Positions 50,349-59,433 of a stretch of 64,000 bases of DNA are shown one piece after another. Position 1 is the stretch's first letter. The number at the start of each line of letters is the position of its first letter. The notes under the pieces are model-generated. The model worked only from the letters and a program-made list of their open reading frames with translations, was not told the origin of the DNA and did not search any database. Position numbers and translations under genes: made by a program. Origin of the DNA: Bacteroidota bacterium (GTDB lineage: Bacteria > Bacteroidota > Bacteroidia > NORP154); the NCBI GenBank assembly GCA_022572355.1, contig JACZWC010000004.1, positions 1 through 64,000 on the forward strand, written 5' to 3'.

Positions 50349-53300
50349 ATGAGTTACTACAATACCCAAAAGAACAACCTGTACATATTAGTCGTTTGCA
50401 CATTCACATTGTTAAGTGCTTTCTCTGTCCGAGAGGGCAGTTGCCAGGTATTCTTACCCGAACACTCTAAGATACAACCAGGTATAGCAGAATTTCAACG
50501 ATCCTTTCAAAATTGGTCTGAAAATAAAAATCTTGATTCCACCCGTGGATGGAAATGGTACAAGCGATGGGAGGAGGACTTTTCACGACGCACAACACTT
50601 GGAAAGTCCACACCAGAACCCGGAATATTTTTAAATGAAGCAGTAAGGATCGCCAATCTCAAAAATCAATCGAATCAAAGTAAAAAATCAACCTGGAATG
50701 CAGTTGGGCCTGATGTATTTCCATCAGTCGGTGCTTCATATTTCGGAATGGGCAGAATAAATTGTATCGCTTTTCATCCTGCAGAATCGAACACTTTTTG
50801 GGTGGGAGTGGCTCAAGGTGGGGTCTGGAAAACAACTGACGGAGGCAATGTTTGGTCACCATTATCAGATGATCTGCCAATAATCAGGATCAGCGATATT
50901 GCGGTGAACTCAGCTGATCCGGATATCATGTACATATGCGTTGGAGACTATGCTTACCTGGGAGTGAGCTTGCAGCTCGATGCAAGAAAACGGAATACCC
51001 ACTACGGATTGGGTGTTTATAAAACAATAGATGGCGGGCTCAACTGGCAGCCTACAGGCCTGACCTATAACCTAACTGAAGGAGATGCTTCACTTATGAG
51101 AAGAGTATTCATTCATAAAAACAATCCCGATACATTGGTTGCTGCTGGTATCAATGGTATTTGGAAATCGCTGGACGCTGGAAATAGCTGGTCCCAGATA
51201 ATGGATACCATTATTTGGGATATTGAATACGACCCAATAAATCCTGAAATTCTGTATGCCTCTACAGGTTATATAGCTTCATATGATACGGGAAGCGCTG
51301 GAATCATGAAGTCCATAGATTTTGGTTCAACGTGGAGCACACTCAACACCGGAATCCCTCCTACCCAACAGGTACAGAGAGTTGAACTGGCTATCGCACC
51401 TTCAGATCCCAATTATATCTATGCTATAGCCTGTGATATGATAGGTGGATTGCATGGTGTATATCGATCAACCGATGCGGGGGCCAACTGGACGATGCAA
51501 ATCGGGTCTTCGCCCAATGTATTGGAATGGTATGGTGGTGGCGGTTCAGACGGGCAGGGAACCTACGATCTCTCGCTAATGGTAAACCCATACGATAAGA
51601 ATGTTATTTATACCGGAGGCATCAATATGTGGACTTCACCGGATGGGGGTCTCAGCTGGAGCGGTTGTTCATCCTGGTGGACCCAAAGCGGTACGAGTTT
51701 ACACGCGGACCAGCATCAATTTGGATACAATCCACTTGATGGGAAATACTATGTATGTAACGACGCCGGCCTTTCCAGAACAGACACAATTCTACCCGGC
51801 TCATGGTCTGATTTCTGGTCAGTAAATAATTATGAGTGGCCTACGGATTGGGAGTTCCTCTCTAATAATATGCAGATCACGTCTTTTTACAGATTGAGTC
51901 TTAGCAAAACTTTCCCGCAATATTTATTGGCAGGAGCCCAGGACAACTCCACGTTCTTCAAAAGCCAAGCAAATTGGAAACAAGTTTATGGCGGTGATGG
52001 AATGGAGTGTATCATGCATCCGTTTGACACAAACATTCTGTATGTCTCTTCGCAGTATGGCAACCTGCAATTATCAAATGATGGTGGTTTCTCATTCAAC
52101 AATATCAGTTACTCAAGCGAGCAAGGCGAATGGACAACCCCATATACATTGGATCCTTCTGATGAGAACGTTTTGTATGCAGGTTATGGAAACGTTGTTA
52201 AGTGGAATTACTTTGGCCAGTTTTGGCAACCCATTTCTAGTTTCCCCATCGTACCGGGCTATGGTTACCCAAATCTCTCTTCTGCAATAGCAATCGCTCC
52301 TGGCAATTCGAATGTGATATGTGTAGCCAAGAGAATTTATCATCAATATAATGAGCCCTCCAAACTATATCTCACCACGGATGGTGGAACAGTGTGGACG
52401 GATATAACCATGGGATTGCCTGATTCTTTGTATCCTACCTCTGTGGCAATCGACGATAAAAATGAGCTAACGATCTGGGTAACATACAGCGGTTTTGCTG
52501 ATTCTGTAAAGGTGTTCAAGACAGTTGATGGCGGAAATTCCTGGCAAAATATGTCTCTGAACTTGCCCAATGCTCCGGTCAACTCCGTTGTTATACAACC
52601 CAATACGATGGAAAGCATCGTATACGCAGGAACCGATCTGGGCGTATATTTCATTTCAGATACTTCTTCAGAATGGCAATCATTCAATACCGGACTTCCC
52701 AATGTAATTATTAGCGAACTCGAAATTGATACGGCTAACTATGAGCTGTATGCCGCCACTTTTGGAAGAGGTGTATGGAAAGCCAGCATTGGTACTGGTA
52801 CACCTTGCCCGGGCATCAGCGCTCCTGCTGCAATAAATGGGCAAACGTCCCCTTGCGCAGGAGATACTGCATTGGTTTATACAGCAAGCATAGTAAGTGG
52901 CGCTCTTTCCTATACGTGGACCATTCCCAGTGGATGGATATTATCTTCTGCCGATACGACCAATGAAATTATTCTTATTGCTGGCAGCGTCCCAGGTAAT
53001 TTATGTGTTTCTGCCAACAACTCATGTGGTAGTTCTACATCAACTTGTATTGCGCTAAATCCTGCAACTATACCATCAGTTCCGACAAATATTTCAGGAC
53101 CTGTCGCGGTTTGTGAAAATGAAACGATATCTTATTCAACAACGGTGAGTGGAGCAAGTAGTTATACGTGGACTGTTCCAACAGGGACAACAATCTTAAA
53201 CGGACAGGGAACGGCGTCAATATCGGTCAATTGGGGGGCATCATTAGGTGATGTATGTGTTAGCGCTGCAAATGCTTGTGGAACAAGTGCACCTGGGTGT

Positions 53301-53594
53301 TTAACTATTGGAACATGCGTGTCAATTGCCAACCCTACAAAAATCCTGAACACCTTGCAGCTTTCTCCCAGCCCTGTAAGGGAAAAATTGACGGTGCAAC
53401 TCACCTCTGCCACAAGTGCCCCCATTGCTTTAACAATTAGAAATAATTTAGGTCAAATTGTGTACGTTGAAACTATATCCCCACTTTCCCAGTCTATTAC
53501 CCATGTGTTAGACTTCAGCCTATTCTCATCCGGAATTTACTTCGTCAAAGCCGACTTTGGAGGAGAAATACTCATTGAGAAAATTGTAAAGTGA
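50349..53594 (+). CDS. Large secreted BNR/sortilin-like propeller protein with T9SS sorting domain
   Basis: A 1081-residue protein with a signal peptide (VVCTFTLLSAFSVREGSC). Residues about 125-800 are BNR/Vps10-type propeller repeats (GVWKTTDGGNVWSPL; GIWKSLDAGNSWSQI; KTVDGGNSWQNMS), giving two propellers or one large one. Two PKD/Ig-like modules follow (about 815-1000; SYTWTIPSGW and SYTWTVPTGT, near copies). The last about 75 residues form a type A T9SS domain (LSPSPVREKLTVQL ... FSSGIYFVKADFGG). It is a surface or secreted binding protein. No sialidase catalytic Arg/Tyr set could be recognised by eye. Confidence 0.88.
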   Translation: MSYYNTQKNNLYILVVCTFTLLSAFSVREGSCQVFLPEHSKIQPGIAEFQRSFQNWSENKNLDSTRGWKWYKRWEEDFSRRTTLGKSTPEPGIFLNEAVRIANLKNQSNQSKKSTWNAVGPDVFPSVGASYFGMGRINCIAFHPAESNTFWVGVAQGGVWKTTDGGNVWSPLSDDLPIIRISDIAVNSADPDIMYICVGDYAYLGVSLQLDARKRNTHYGLGVYKTIDGGLNWQPTGLTYNLTEGDASLMRRVFIHKNNPDTLVAAGINGIWKSLDAGNSWSQIMDTIIWDIEYDPINPEILYASTGYIASYDTGSAGIMKSIDFGSTWSTLNTGIPPTQQVQRVELAIAPSDPNYIYAIACDMIGGLHGVYRSTDAGANWTMQIGSSPNVLEWYGGGGSDGQGTYDLSLMVNPYDKNVIYTGGINMWTSPDGGLSWSGCSSWWTQSGTSLHADQHQFGYNPLDGKYYVCNDAGLSRTDTILPGSWSDFWSVNNYEWPTDWEFLSNNMQITSFYRLSLSKTFPQYLLAGAQDNSTFFKSQANWKQVYGGDGMECIMHPFDTNILYVSSQYGNLQLSNDGGFSFNNISYSSEQGEWTTPYTLDPSDENVLYAGYGNVVKWNYFGQFWQPISSFPIVPGYGYPNLSSAIAIAPGNSNVICVAKRIYHQYNEPSKLYLTTDGGTVWTDITMGLPDSLYPTSVAIDDKNELTIWVTYSGFADSVKVFKTVDGGNSWQNMSLNLPNAPVNSVVIQPNTMESIVYAGTDLGVYFISDTSSEWQSFNTGLPNVIISELEIDTANYELYAATFGRGVWKASIGTGTPCPGISAPAAINGQTSPCAGDTALVYTASIVSGALSYTWTIPSGWILSSADTTNEIILIAGSVPGNLCVSANNSCGSSTSTCIALNPATIPSVPTNISGPVAVCENETISYSTTVSGASSYTWTVPTGTTILNGQGTASISVNWGASLGDVCVSAANACGTSAPGCLTIGTCVSIANPTKILNTLQLSPSPVREKLTVQLTSATSAPIALTIRNNLGQIVYVETISPLSQSITHVLDFSLFSSGIYFVKADFGGEILIEKIVK

Positions 53595-53612
53595 TTTTGC
53601 AAATCTCGTTTC

Positions 53613-53641
53613 TTGCTATTATCCCAAGATTATTAAATTTG
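53613..53641 (+). promoter_or_regulatory. Probable promoter of tRNA-Leu(UAA)
   Basis: TTG at 53613-53615 and TAAATTTG at 53634-53641 are 18 bp apart, fitting -33 and -7 boxes; the tRNA begins 26 bp after the -7 box. Confidence 0.55.
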
Positions 53642-53666
53642 CCGTCCCATTACACTTTCCCAATTT

Positions 53667-53751
53667 GCCCGGATGGTGGAACTGGTAGACACGCAGGACT
53701 TAAAATCCTGTGACCATTGCGGTCGTGCGGGTTCAAGTCCCGCTCCGGGTA
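53667..53751 (+). tRNA. tRNA-Leu(UAA)
   Basis: An 85-base class II tRNA: acceptor GCCCGGA with TCCGGGT, D arm with GGTAGACACGC, anticodon stem CAGGA-CTTAAAA-TCCTG (anticodon TAA), long variable arm (TGACCATTGCGGTCGT), T loop TTCAAGT and discriminator A. It is intact and is followed by a terminator and a small island. Confidence 0.96.
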
Positions 53752-53758
53752 CAGAGCT

Positions 53759-53790
53759 AAAAAACCGATCTAAATTTAGGTCGGTTTTTT
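53759..53790 (+). terminator. Rho-independent terminator after tRNA-Leu(UAA)
   Basis: AACCGATCTAAA pairs with TTTAGGTCGGTT (one G-T) and is followed by a T-run; A-run before. Confidence 0.85.
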
Positions 53791-53794
53791 AATG

Positions 53795-53816
53795 AGGTAA
53801 AACATAGGTAAAACAT
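53795..53816. repeat. 11-bp tandem direct repeat beside tRNA-Leu(UAA)
   Basis: AGGTAAAACAT twice with no spacer (53795-53805 and 53806-53816). It has the same period and a similar position relative to a tRNA-Leu as the ACTAACACAA repeat at 5881-5901. It may be an arm-type site left by an integrative element that entered at this tRNA. Confidence 0.55.
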
Positions 53817-53913
53817 TTGGGATTTTAACCTGGCCTCTTTGGTGCCGAAAGCACTCATTCCATAAGACCGTCAAATCAATTTTATCCACTAGACAATTAT
53901 GGGGATGGAAATT

Positions 53914-54149
53914 ACCTGAGATATTTATCCTATCCTTAAGTATTTCGTTAATCTGCTGATAATAAGAGTTTTATGCGCTATTGAAATGAATGGATAGTTT
54001 AAAGTTCTTTCATTTGGGTCATTGTAGGCCTTATTTTGCACAAACACAGAAATCAACTGAAATATTTATACTCCCATTTAATATCTCTATAACACGCTGA
54101 TAATAAGAGATTTATGATTCGCCATAATGAAAGGGATGTTTAAAGTTCT
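53914..54149 (+). repeat. Pair of diverged 95-bp direct repeats upstream of the island genes
   Basis: 53914-54008 and 54055-54149 share TGATAATAAGAG, TTTATG, AATGAA and a common end GTTTAAAGTTCT at the same spacing, 141 bp apart. The rest of 53817-54202 holds no gene. The repeats are AT-rich, lie just upstream of the small-gene run and could be regulatory or replication iterons; neither is proven. Confidence 0.55.
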
Positions 54150-54202
54150 ATGTTATAATTCTATTTAACCCTTCTTTTGTTTCATAACCAAATCATTTAA
54201 AA

Positions 54203-54298
54203 ATGAGTGGACAAGATTTCTTAATTCTTACTGGTAGTACTGCACTGGATGTCGCCATTGGCTGCTTAGCTGCAAGACAAATTGAGCACGATTATTAA
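54203..54298 (+). CDS. Possible 31-aa microprotein
   Basis: ATG at 54203 to TAA at 54298 encodes MSGQDFLILTGSTALDVAIG plus 11 residues (C-terminal CLAARQIEHDY). It could form one short hydrophobic helix. It sits 53 bp after the repeat pair and 13 bp before the HTH gene, in the same direction. Being so short it could arise by chance; the tight spacing and clean ATG favour it slightly. Confidence 0.35.
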   Translation: MSGQDFLILTGSTALDVAIGCLAARQIEHDY

Positions 54299-54311
54299 CC
54301 CATTATCTATT

Positions 54312-54581
54312 ATGGAACTGATCGTTTTTGAAAAAGAGGCTTATTATAAAATGCTTGGTGAATTGCAGCAGTACATGAAGGAAGCAATTCGCGAATCCAG
54401 GCAGGAAAGACAAGAATGGATATCAGCGACAGAAGCCAAACAGCTATTGGGCATCAAGAGCAAATCCAAGTTGCAACAATTGAGAGACCAAGCCGAGATC
54501 AAATTCAGCCAACACGGCAGGATCATACGATATTCCCGCTCCAGTATAATGGAATTTTTAAATAAAAATGTTATAAAGTAA
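54312..54581 (+). CDS. HTH (excisionase-like) DNA-binding protein of the small island
   Basis: 89 residues from the ATG at 54312. The N-terminal helix pair is rich in charge (KEAIRESRQERQEW); residues about 48-85 match HTH_17: WISATEAKQLLGIKSKSKLQ, RDQAEIKFSQHGRIIRYSRS. It is the counterpart of the HTH gene in the first element. The following Zn-finger-like gene starts 5 bp later. An upstream TTG at 54282 overlaps the microprotein and is not preferred. Confidence 0.8.
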   Translation: MELIVFEKEAYYKMLGELQQYMKEAIRESRQERQEWISATEAKQLLGIKSKSKLQQLRDQAEIKFSQHGRIIRYSRSSIMEFLNKNVIK

Positions 54582-54586
54582 CGTTT

Positions 54587-54961
54587 ATGGAAAATAACGG
54601 ATTAGAGTCCAGAATCTGTCCCTTCGACGGAGAATCGTTTCAACCCAAAAGGATTAATCAAATTTTTTGTTGCCCTAAGCATCAGGAACTGTACTACAAC
54701 AGAACCCGGGCCATAAGGAATAAACGGGCTAAGTTTTACATCAACAAGATAATGAACAACCGAAGCATATTAAGAGCAATTAACAGGGATAAGCGCATTC
54801 CTGATAATGAGGTCTCTCAAAGTTATCTGAAAGATCACGGCTATTCATTTGGGTATCTCACCCATATGGGGGACGACAAAACCGACAATGCCAAAATATA
54901 TAGGGTCTGTGAGTATGGTTATAAAATGATCAACAACAAATATCAAATCCTTAAAAAATGA
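54587..54961 (+). CDS. Small Cys/His zinc-binding island protein
   Basis: A 124-residue basic protein. Near the N terminus CPFDGESFQPKRINQIFCC, then PKHQELYYNRTRAIRNK gives a Cys-x(n)-CC-x2-H arrangement like MYM-type or other small zinc fingers that are frequent on Bacteroidota islands. The C-terminal half (ILRAINRDKRIPDNEVSQSY ... YGYKMINNKYQIL) is not recognised. It overlaps the next gene by 4 bp (ATGA), so HTH, Zn-protein and membrane protein form one operon. Confidence 0.65.
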   Translation: MENNGLESRICPFDGESFQPKRINQIFCCPKHQELYYNRTRAIRNKRAKFYINKIMNNRSILRAINRDKRIPDNEVSQSYLKDHGYSFGYLTHMGDDKTDNAKIYRVCEYGYKMINNKYQILKK

Positions 54962-55197
54962 AGAATTTTGAGATACTGATTCCAGAGAATCTGGCGAACG
55001 TGAACTCGTCCGGAAATATGCCTGGTGACACAAGCATTGGGGCCGCCTCATTTTGGTTCCAAGTTGCCATCACCCTATTTGCAACCGGTACGCTCATGTA
55101 TGCCATAATATTGTATAGACAGCATAAGGTGGTGAAAAGAATCCTTTTAAACTGCCGAAAGGAAAATACCGAATTGAAACTTCAGTTGCTCGGATGA
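54958..55197 (+). CDS. Small single-span membrane protein (79 aa)
   Basis: A 79-residue protein with one membrane helix (FWFQVAITLFATGTLMYAII, about 32-51), a basic region after it (LYRQHKVVKRILLNCRKE) and a short coiled tail. Topology is likely N-out, C-in. It is the last gene of the island operon, overlapping the previous gene by 4 bp. No homologous family comes to mind. Small membrane proteins next to HTH genes in islands can be effectors of defence or toxin modules, which remains speculation. Confidence 0.6.
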   Translation: MKNFEILIPENLANVNSSGNMPGDTSIGAASFWFQVAITLFATGTLMYAIILYRQHKVVKRILLNCRKENTELKLQLLG

Positions 55198-55327
55198 AAA
55201 AAAGGCGCCTCATCAATAAGTTTAGATAACAACCCCGAGTATGTTTCATCTATCATTTTCGGATGCCTCGCAATTCGCACAATCCTCATATGTGCTACTG
55301 CTGAAATATCCCGCAGGGGCTTAAAGC

Positions 55328-57178
55328 TTATCTAATTAATGACACATTGCCGCTGATTGGGCCTATTTTCCCCGCTTTAAGAGCATGAGCTTCCATTAAC
55401 CATACATATACACCAACCTCTGTTTTCTTTCCAGACTTCATGTGCGAGCCATCCCAGCCTCCTTCCGGGTATACTATTTGAGATATTTCGGAAGCTTCAA
55501 AAATCAATTCTCCCCATCTATTAAATATTTTCAAGCTAATCATTTCCAATACATCCCCATGATTAGCCAATTTATTGAAAACATAAAGTTTGTTATTAAT
55601 ATCAATCCCAAATCCATCCGGTGTAAAGGCATCTGGTATGCATAATTTACAATCACATTCACCGGGCTCAATTACTATTGTATCAGAAATTATTTCGCAA
55701 GAATTGATCACTTTGACCCAATAAGTTCCCTGCTGAGTAACTAGTAAAGTAGAATTGACAGAGTTGTCTTGCCATAGATAAGATACATTTGGGCTTGTTG
55801 CATCCAGCGTAAACATAGCACCTTCACAAATGGTTGTGTCATTGCCCAAACTGATCTTTAGTAAGGAAAAGTAATTAATGTTAATGGTATCTGTTGAACT
55901 ACAATTGTTTATGCTTACTTCAACCCAATATATTCCTTGCTGTGTTACAGTGAAAGTTGGGTTTGCCGAATTATCTTGCCATAAATATGCTGTATTTGGA
56001 CCTGTTGCATCTAGTGTTAAAGTCTCTCCCTGACATATTGTGGTGTCATTGCCTAAATAAATAATTGGAAGAAGTTGGTAGTTTACATTAATGGTATCCG
56101 TGAACGTTTCACAAATATTGGTCACTTCGATCCAATAAGTTCCCTGCTGAGTAACGGTGAAAGTCGGGTTTGCTGAGTTATCTTGCCATACATAGACCGA
56201 ATTTGGGGCAGATCCATTAAGTGTCAAAGTCTCTCCTTGACATATTGTCGTGTCATTACCTAAATTAACAATAGGAGGATAGATCACATTTACTGTGACG
56301 GATGTTGTATCGTAAGTTCCATAAACAAAATAAGTGGTAGTTGTGATGGGAACAACTGAAATCAATGAACCCGTGCCTATGATAATACTGGGATTCAAAC
56401 TATCTGCCCACGTAAATAATGTATCATTAAATGCTGCCAAATTTACTGTGTCTCCAAGGCAAACATTGGTATTCCCAAAAATTTGTATGGGATCATGGGT
56501 AACAAATACTTCATCTATGTAATAATAAGCCCAACCCAATCCGGATGGGTTTGCAATACTATCTTGGGTGTTCAGATCATTAGAAAAATTTCCAATTGTA
56601 AGATAATTCTCTCCTCCAACTGCGACATAAGTTCCTGAAATTAGAGTCCAATTACTGGTGTCAGATATAATGTTTCCAGAAGGATTGTCAATTTGCGGAA
56701 CATATGGTAAAGCTGATACCGTTCCTGAACCAGTTAAAGCACCAACAGATAGATAAGCTCCAAAATGATCGGTAGCATATTCAAAATTATCACTCCGACT
56801 AATATAGAATCCAACTGAATAAGTTATTGAACCAATCAATGGACTTACAAGAGGCACAGTCAAATATTCTCTTGTTTCCTCATTAATAAAATAGGTAATT
56901 AGTCCGTAATATCCAGTACCCGAAACAGGTACCTGAGATCCATAAAAATTACTGGGTACGCCTTGATCACCTCCTACAAAACAGGCGTTCATATAATCAG
57001 GTGAACCAAGAACGCTATCCACCCCAGACCAAGGAGGAGTCAGAGTGTCCTGACTAGCATCACTAGGACACATTGTATAAATATCGAAGCCAGGGTTAGG
57101 TACAAGATTCTGTCCATGAACAGAAATGCTAACAAATAACATCAATATAGTGATAGATCTCTTCTGCACTGCCATCAA
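55328..57178 (-). CDS. Secreted protein with three Ig/PKD-like repeats and a type B T9SS (CHU_C) sorting domain
   Basis: A 616-residue protein. A signal peptide (SITILMLFVSISVHGQ) is followed by an N-terminal beta domain (LVPNPGFDIYTMCPSD) of about 200 residues. Three repeats of about 69 residues come next, each with LGNDTTIC(Q/E)G and WQDNS.N.T..VTQQG.YW. They are also repeats at DNA level, about 206 bp apart. The last about 95 residues are the gliding-motility-associated C-terminal domain (CIPDAFTPDGFGIDINNKLY ... IFNRWGELIFEAS ... GGWDGSHMKSGKK). It is exported by T9SS and likely tethered at the surface, as adhesins of this class are. Confidence 0.9.
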   Translation of the reverse strand: MMAVQKRSITILMLFVSISVHGQNLVPNPGFDIYTMCPSDASQDTLTPPWSGVDSVLGSPDYMNACFVGGDQGVPSNFYGSQVPVSGTGYYGLITYFINEETREYLTVPLVSPLIGSITYSVGFYISRSDNFEYATDHFGAYLSVGALTGSGTVSALPYVPQIDNPSGNIISDTSNWTLISGTYVAVGGENYLTIGNFSNDLNTQDSIANPSGLGWAYYYIDEVFVTHDPIQIFGNTNVCLGDTVNLAAFNDTLFTWADSLNPSIIIGTGSLISVVPITTTTYFVYGTYDTTSVTVNVIYPPIVNLGNDTTICQGETLTLNGSAPNSVYVWQDNSANPTFTVTQQGTYWIEVTNICETFTDTINVNYQLLPIIYLGNDTTICQGETLTLDATGPNTAYLWQDNSANPTFTVTQQGIYWVEVSINNCSSTDTININYFSLLKISLGNDTTICEGAMFTLDATSPNVSYLWQDNSVNSTLLVTQQGTYWVKVINSCEIISDTIVIEPGECDCKLCIPDAFTPDGFGIDINNKLYVFNKLANHGDVLEMISLKIFNRWGELIFEASEISQIVYPEGGWDGSHMKSGKKTEVGVYVWLMEAHALKAGKIGPISGNVSLIR

Positions 57179-57617
57179 CTTGTTTTATCCACCATAAAGA
57201 TAACCATTAGCGGAAAATATGGGATAGCCAAAGACACAAAACCAGATAAGAGCCAACTTAGTTCGAGTCTACATTAGACCTGAATGTTTCAGGTCTAGAT
57301 AATGTTTATCTGCTATTCATATGATGAGGACAGTTAGTTAGCCGTTTTGGCCTCACATAATAAGTTGGTTGCCCGACAAGGCAAAAGAAAATCTGCTGCC
57401 ATGGGGAGGTTAACGCCGCAGAGTGGCGGGTAACATGATTCGTTGTAGACCCAGATAATAGTCTTTCATCTAACCATTGTACCCGCATATCTAAAAAAGC
57501 TAGGATTTATCTTCTTATTTTATTATCTTTTTCGTTCCAAAGGGAACCCTTTTCCTGATTGATTTTGCTAATTGTCCTCTTTTTGGCCAATATCATGAGT
57601 TAATTTTATCAAAAATA
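57179..57617. other. Gene-free region with hairpins between divergent T9SS genes
   Basis: 439 bp. A perfect 10-bp hairpin, TAGACCTGAA-TGT-TTCAGGTCTA, lies at 57275-57297. A GC-rich imperfect inverted repeat (GTTAACGCC ... GGCGGGTAAC) lies at about 57411-57431. The genes on both sides are transcribed outward, so these are not terminators. A 60-codon open frame here has no supporting features. Confidence 0.5.
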
Positions 57618-59402
57618 ATGACCAATCACACGCAAAAGCTCCTACTTATCCTTGCACTAACACTTGTCTTTGTCAACGCCGTTTCTCAATCATTTGACTC
57701 AGTAAACATCAATAATATCAATGCTCGTATCAATGCCGGTGGTAATTTATTTCAGGTCCAGTCAACAGGATCTCCCGCATTTGAAGTTCCTAAAGGCAGT
57801 GGAAAACATACGGTATTCAGTGCTGAGTTGTGGATTGGTGGGTTGGGTAATGGAAGCATTTTACATGAAGCAGGACAACAGTACGGCGGTATTATCGGAG
57901 ATACCACTTTTTGGCCTGGCCCCGTTATGGATACACCAAGCTATTCCGTATCAGAGAATCTTTTGTGGAATCGCGTGTGGAAGGTTAACAAGAGTGAGAT
58001 TGATTCTCACATAGTAAACTGGAGTGAATCGGGATACGTGATTCCGCAAAACCTTGTGGATTGGCCGGGGAATGGGGATGTTGGTAAAGGACAAGCGGCC
58101 TTATTGGCTCCGTTTGTCGATAGAACAGGTGATCAAATCTATGATCCTTCCGACGGTGATTATCCACTGATTAAGGGAGATCAAGTGATTTACTTTTTAT
58201 ACAATGATGACAGGAAAGCACACCTCAACGGCGGAGAAAAATTGCGAATTGAAATTCACGGTATGGCGTATGAATTTGATTGTCCTTCGGATTCTGCGTT
58301 ACACAACACAATTTTCGTGAACTACAGGATAGTCAACCGATCTGCCAATAATTATGATTCTACATACATTGGCGCCAATTTCGATGGCGATATTGGAGAC
58401 CCTAATGATGATTATGTTGAAAGTGATGTAGCAAGAGGAGCCTTCTTCCAATATAATGCAGATTCAATAGACGGAATTGGTGCACCCTCCCATTATGGAG
58501 CTAACCCGCCGGCGCAGTCAATTGTCTTTTTGAAAGGGCCCAGGATGCCAAATGACGGACTAGACAATCCTAGCGGTGGATGTGATGAAAGTATAAATGG
58601 GTTTGGATTTGGTGATGGGATTACGGATAATGAGTGTTACGGGATGATGCATTTCAAGTATTACTGTAATCCCTCATGTTTAATATCGGCTCAGAATGAT
58701 CCTTATACAGCGGATGATTACTACAATTACCTCAGGGGAAAGTGGAAGGACGGAAAAGAATTAAGCTATGGCGGATTTGGGCATTTTAGTAATTGCACAT
58801 CGTGCGAGAGTGCAAGGTTCATGTATTCGTCAAATTCCGATACCTGTCATTGGGGTACGGGAGGTATCGCGCCCCTTGATACCATTGCGTGGACGGAGGA
58901 AAATGCCGGACTTCCGCCTGCTGACAAAAGAGGTTTAGGCTCTATGGGGCCATTTACTTTTGGCGTTGGTGATACTGTTGAACTGGATTTCGCATTTGTG
59001 TTTGGACGTGATTATGCAGACACTACTGGAGATCCATACACAAGCGTAATAGTCATGAAGTCTAGAATTGATTCGATAAGGTCATATTTTGAAAAAAACA
59101 TGACACCATGTGGGGACGCGTTCACTGGCATAGGAGAAGTAAAAGAAGAGGTCAAGAAGATAAGGGTATATCCAAACCCCGTTACAGATTACCTTGAAAT
59201 CGAATGCGATCGCCGTTCCAAAATTGAGGATTTCAGTGTGTTCAATATGATGGGACAGAAATTGATCAGCTTTAAGAACAGAGCTATACTTCCAGCTTCG
59301 TCAAAAACCGTTATTGCTGTAAACCATCTGAATAAGGGAATACATGTAATTATGTTAAAGGTAGATGGCGAAATTTTATACCGCAAATTTCTGAAGTTAT
59401 GA
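57618..59402 (+). CDS. Secreted protein with T9SS type A sorting domain (594 aa)
   Basis: A 594-residue protein with a signal peptide (LLLILALTLVFVNAVSQ). The body has the layout of a large Bacteroidota secreted family: NNINARINAGGNLFQ, AELWIGGLGNGSILHEAGQQ, GDQVIYFLYNDDRKAHLNGG and IFVNYRIVNRSANNYDSTYI, with Asp-rich turns (DFDGDIGDPNDDY-like) that may bind Ca2+. The last about 75 residues are the sorting domain (IRVYPNPVTDYLEI ... NMMGQKLISFKN ... LNKGIHVIMLKVDG). Function is unknown. The next gene starts 31 bp later in the same direction, so they may be cotranscribed. Confidence 0.82.
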   Translation: MTNHTQKLLLILALTLVFVNAVSQSFDSVNINNINARINAGGNLFQVQSTGSPAFEVPKGSGKHTVFSAELWIGGLGNGSILHEAGQQYGGIIGDTTFWPGPVMDTPSYSVSENLLWNRVWKVNKSEIDSHIVNWSESGYVIPQNLVDWPGNGDVGKGQAALLAPFVDRTGDQIYDPSDGDYPLIKGDQVIYFLYNDDRKAHLNGGEKLRIEIHGMAYEFDCPSDSALHNTIFVNYRIVNRSANNYDSTYIGANFDGDIGDPNDDYVESDVARGAFFQYNADSIDGIGAPSHYGANPPAQSIVFLKGPRMPNDGLDNPSGGCDESINGFGFGDGITDNECYGMMHFKYYCNPSCLISAQNDPYTADDYYNYLRGKWKDGKELSYGGFGHFSNCTSCESARFMYSSNSDTCHWGTGGIAPLDTIAWTEENAGLPPADKRGLGSMGPFTFGVGDTVELDFAFVFGRDYADTTGDPYTSVIVMKSRIDSIRSYFEKNMTPCGDAFTGIGEVKEEVKKIRVYPNPVTDYLEIECDRRSKIEDFSVFNMMGQKLISFKNRAILPASSKTVIAVNHLNKGIHVIMLKVDGEILYRKFLKL

Positions 59403-59433
59403 TTACGTAATAACCTACGCAAACCCGTATACG

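Noticed and set aside
53914-54149. The repeat pair as a CRISPR remnant
   Set aside because: Units are about 95 bp, diverged throughout and only two; there is no short constant repeat with unique spacers and no cas gene.
57306-57488. A 60-codon minus-strand frame in the gap before the 594-aa gene
   Set aside because: No recognisable domain, start context or neighbour relation; it overlaps the GC-rich inverted repeat.
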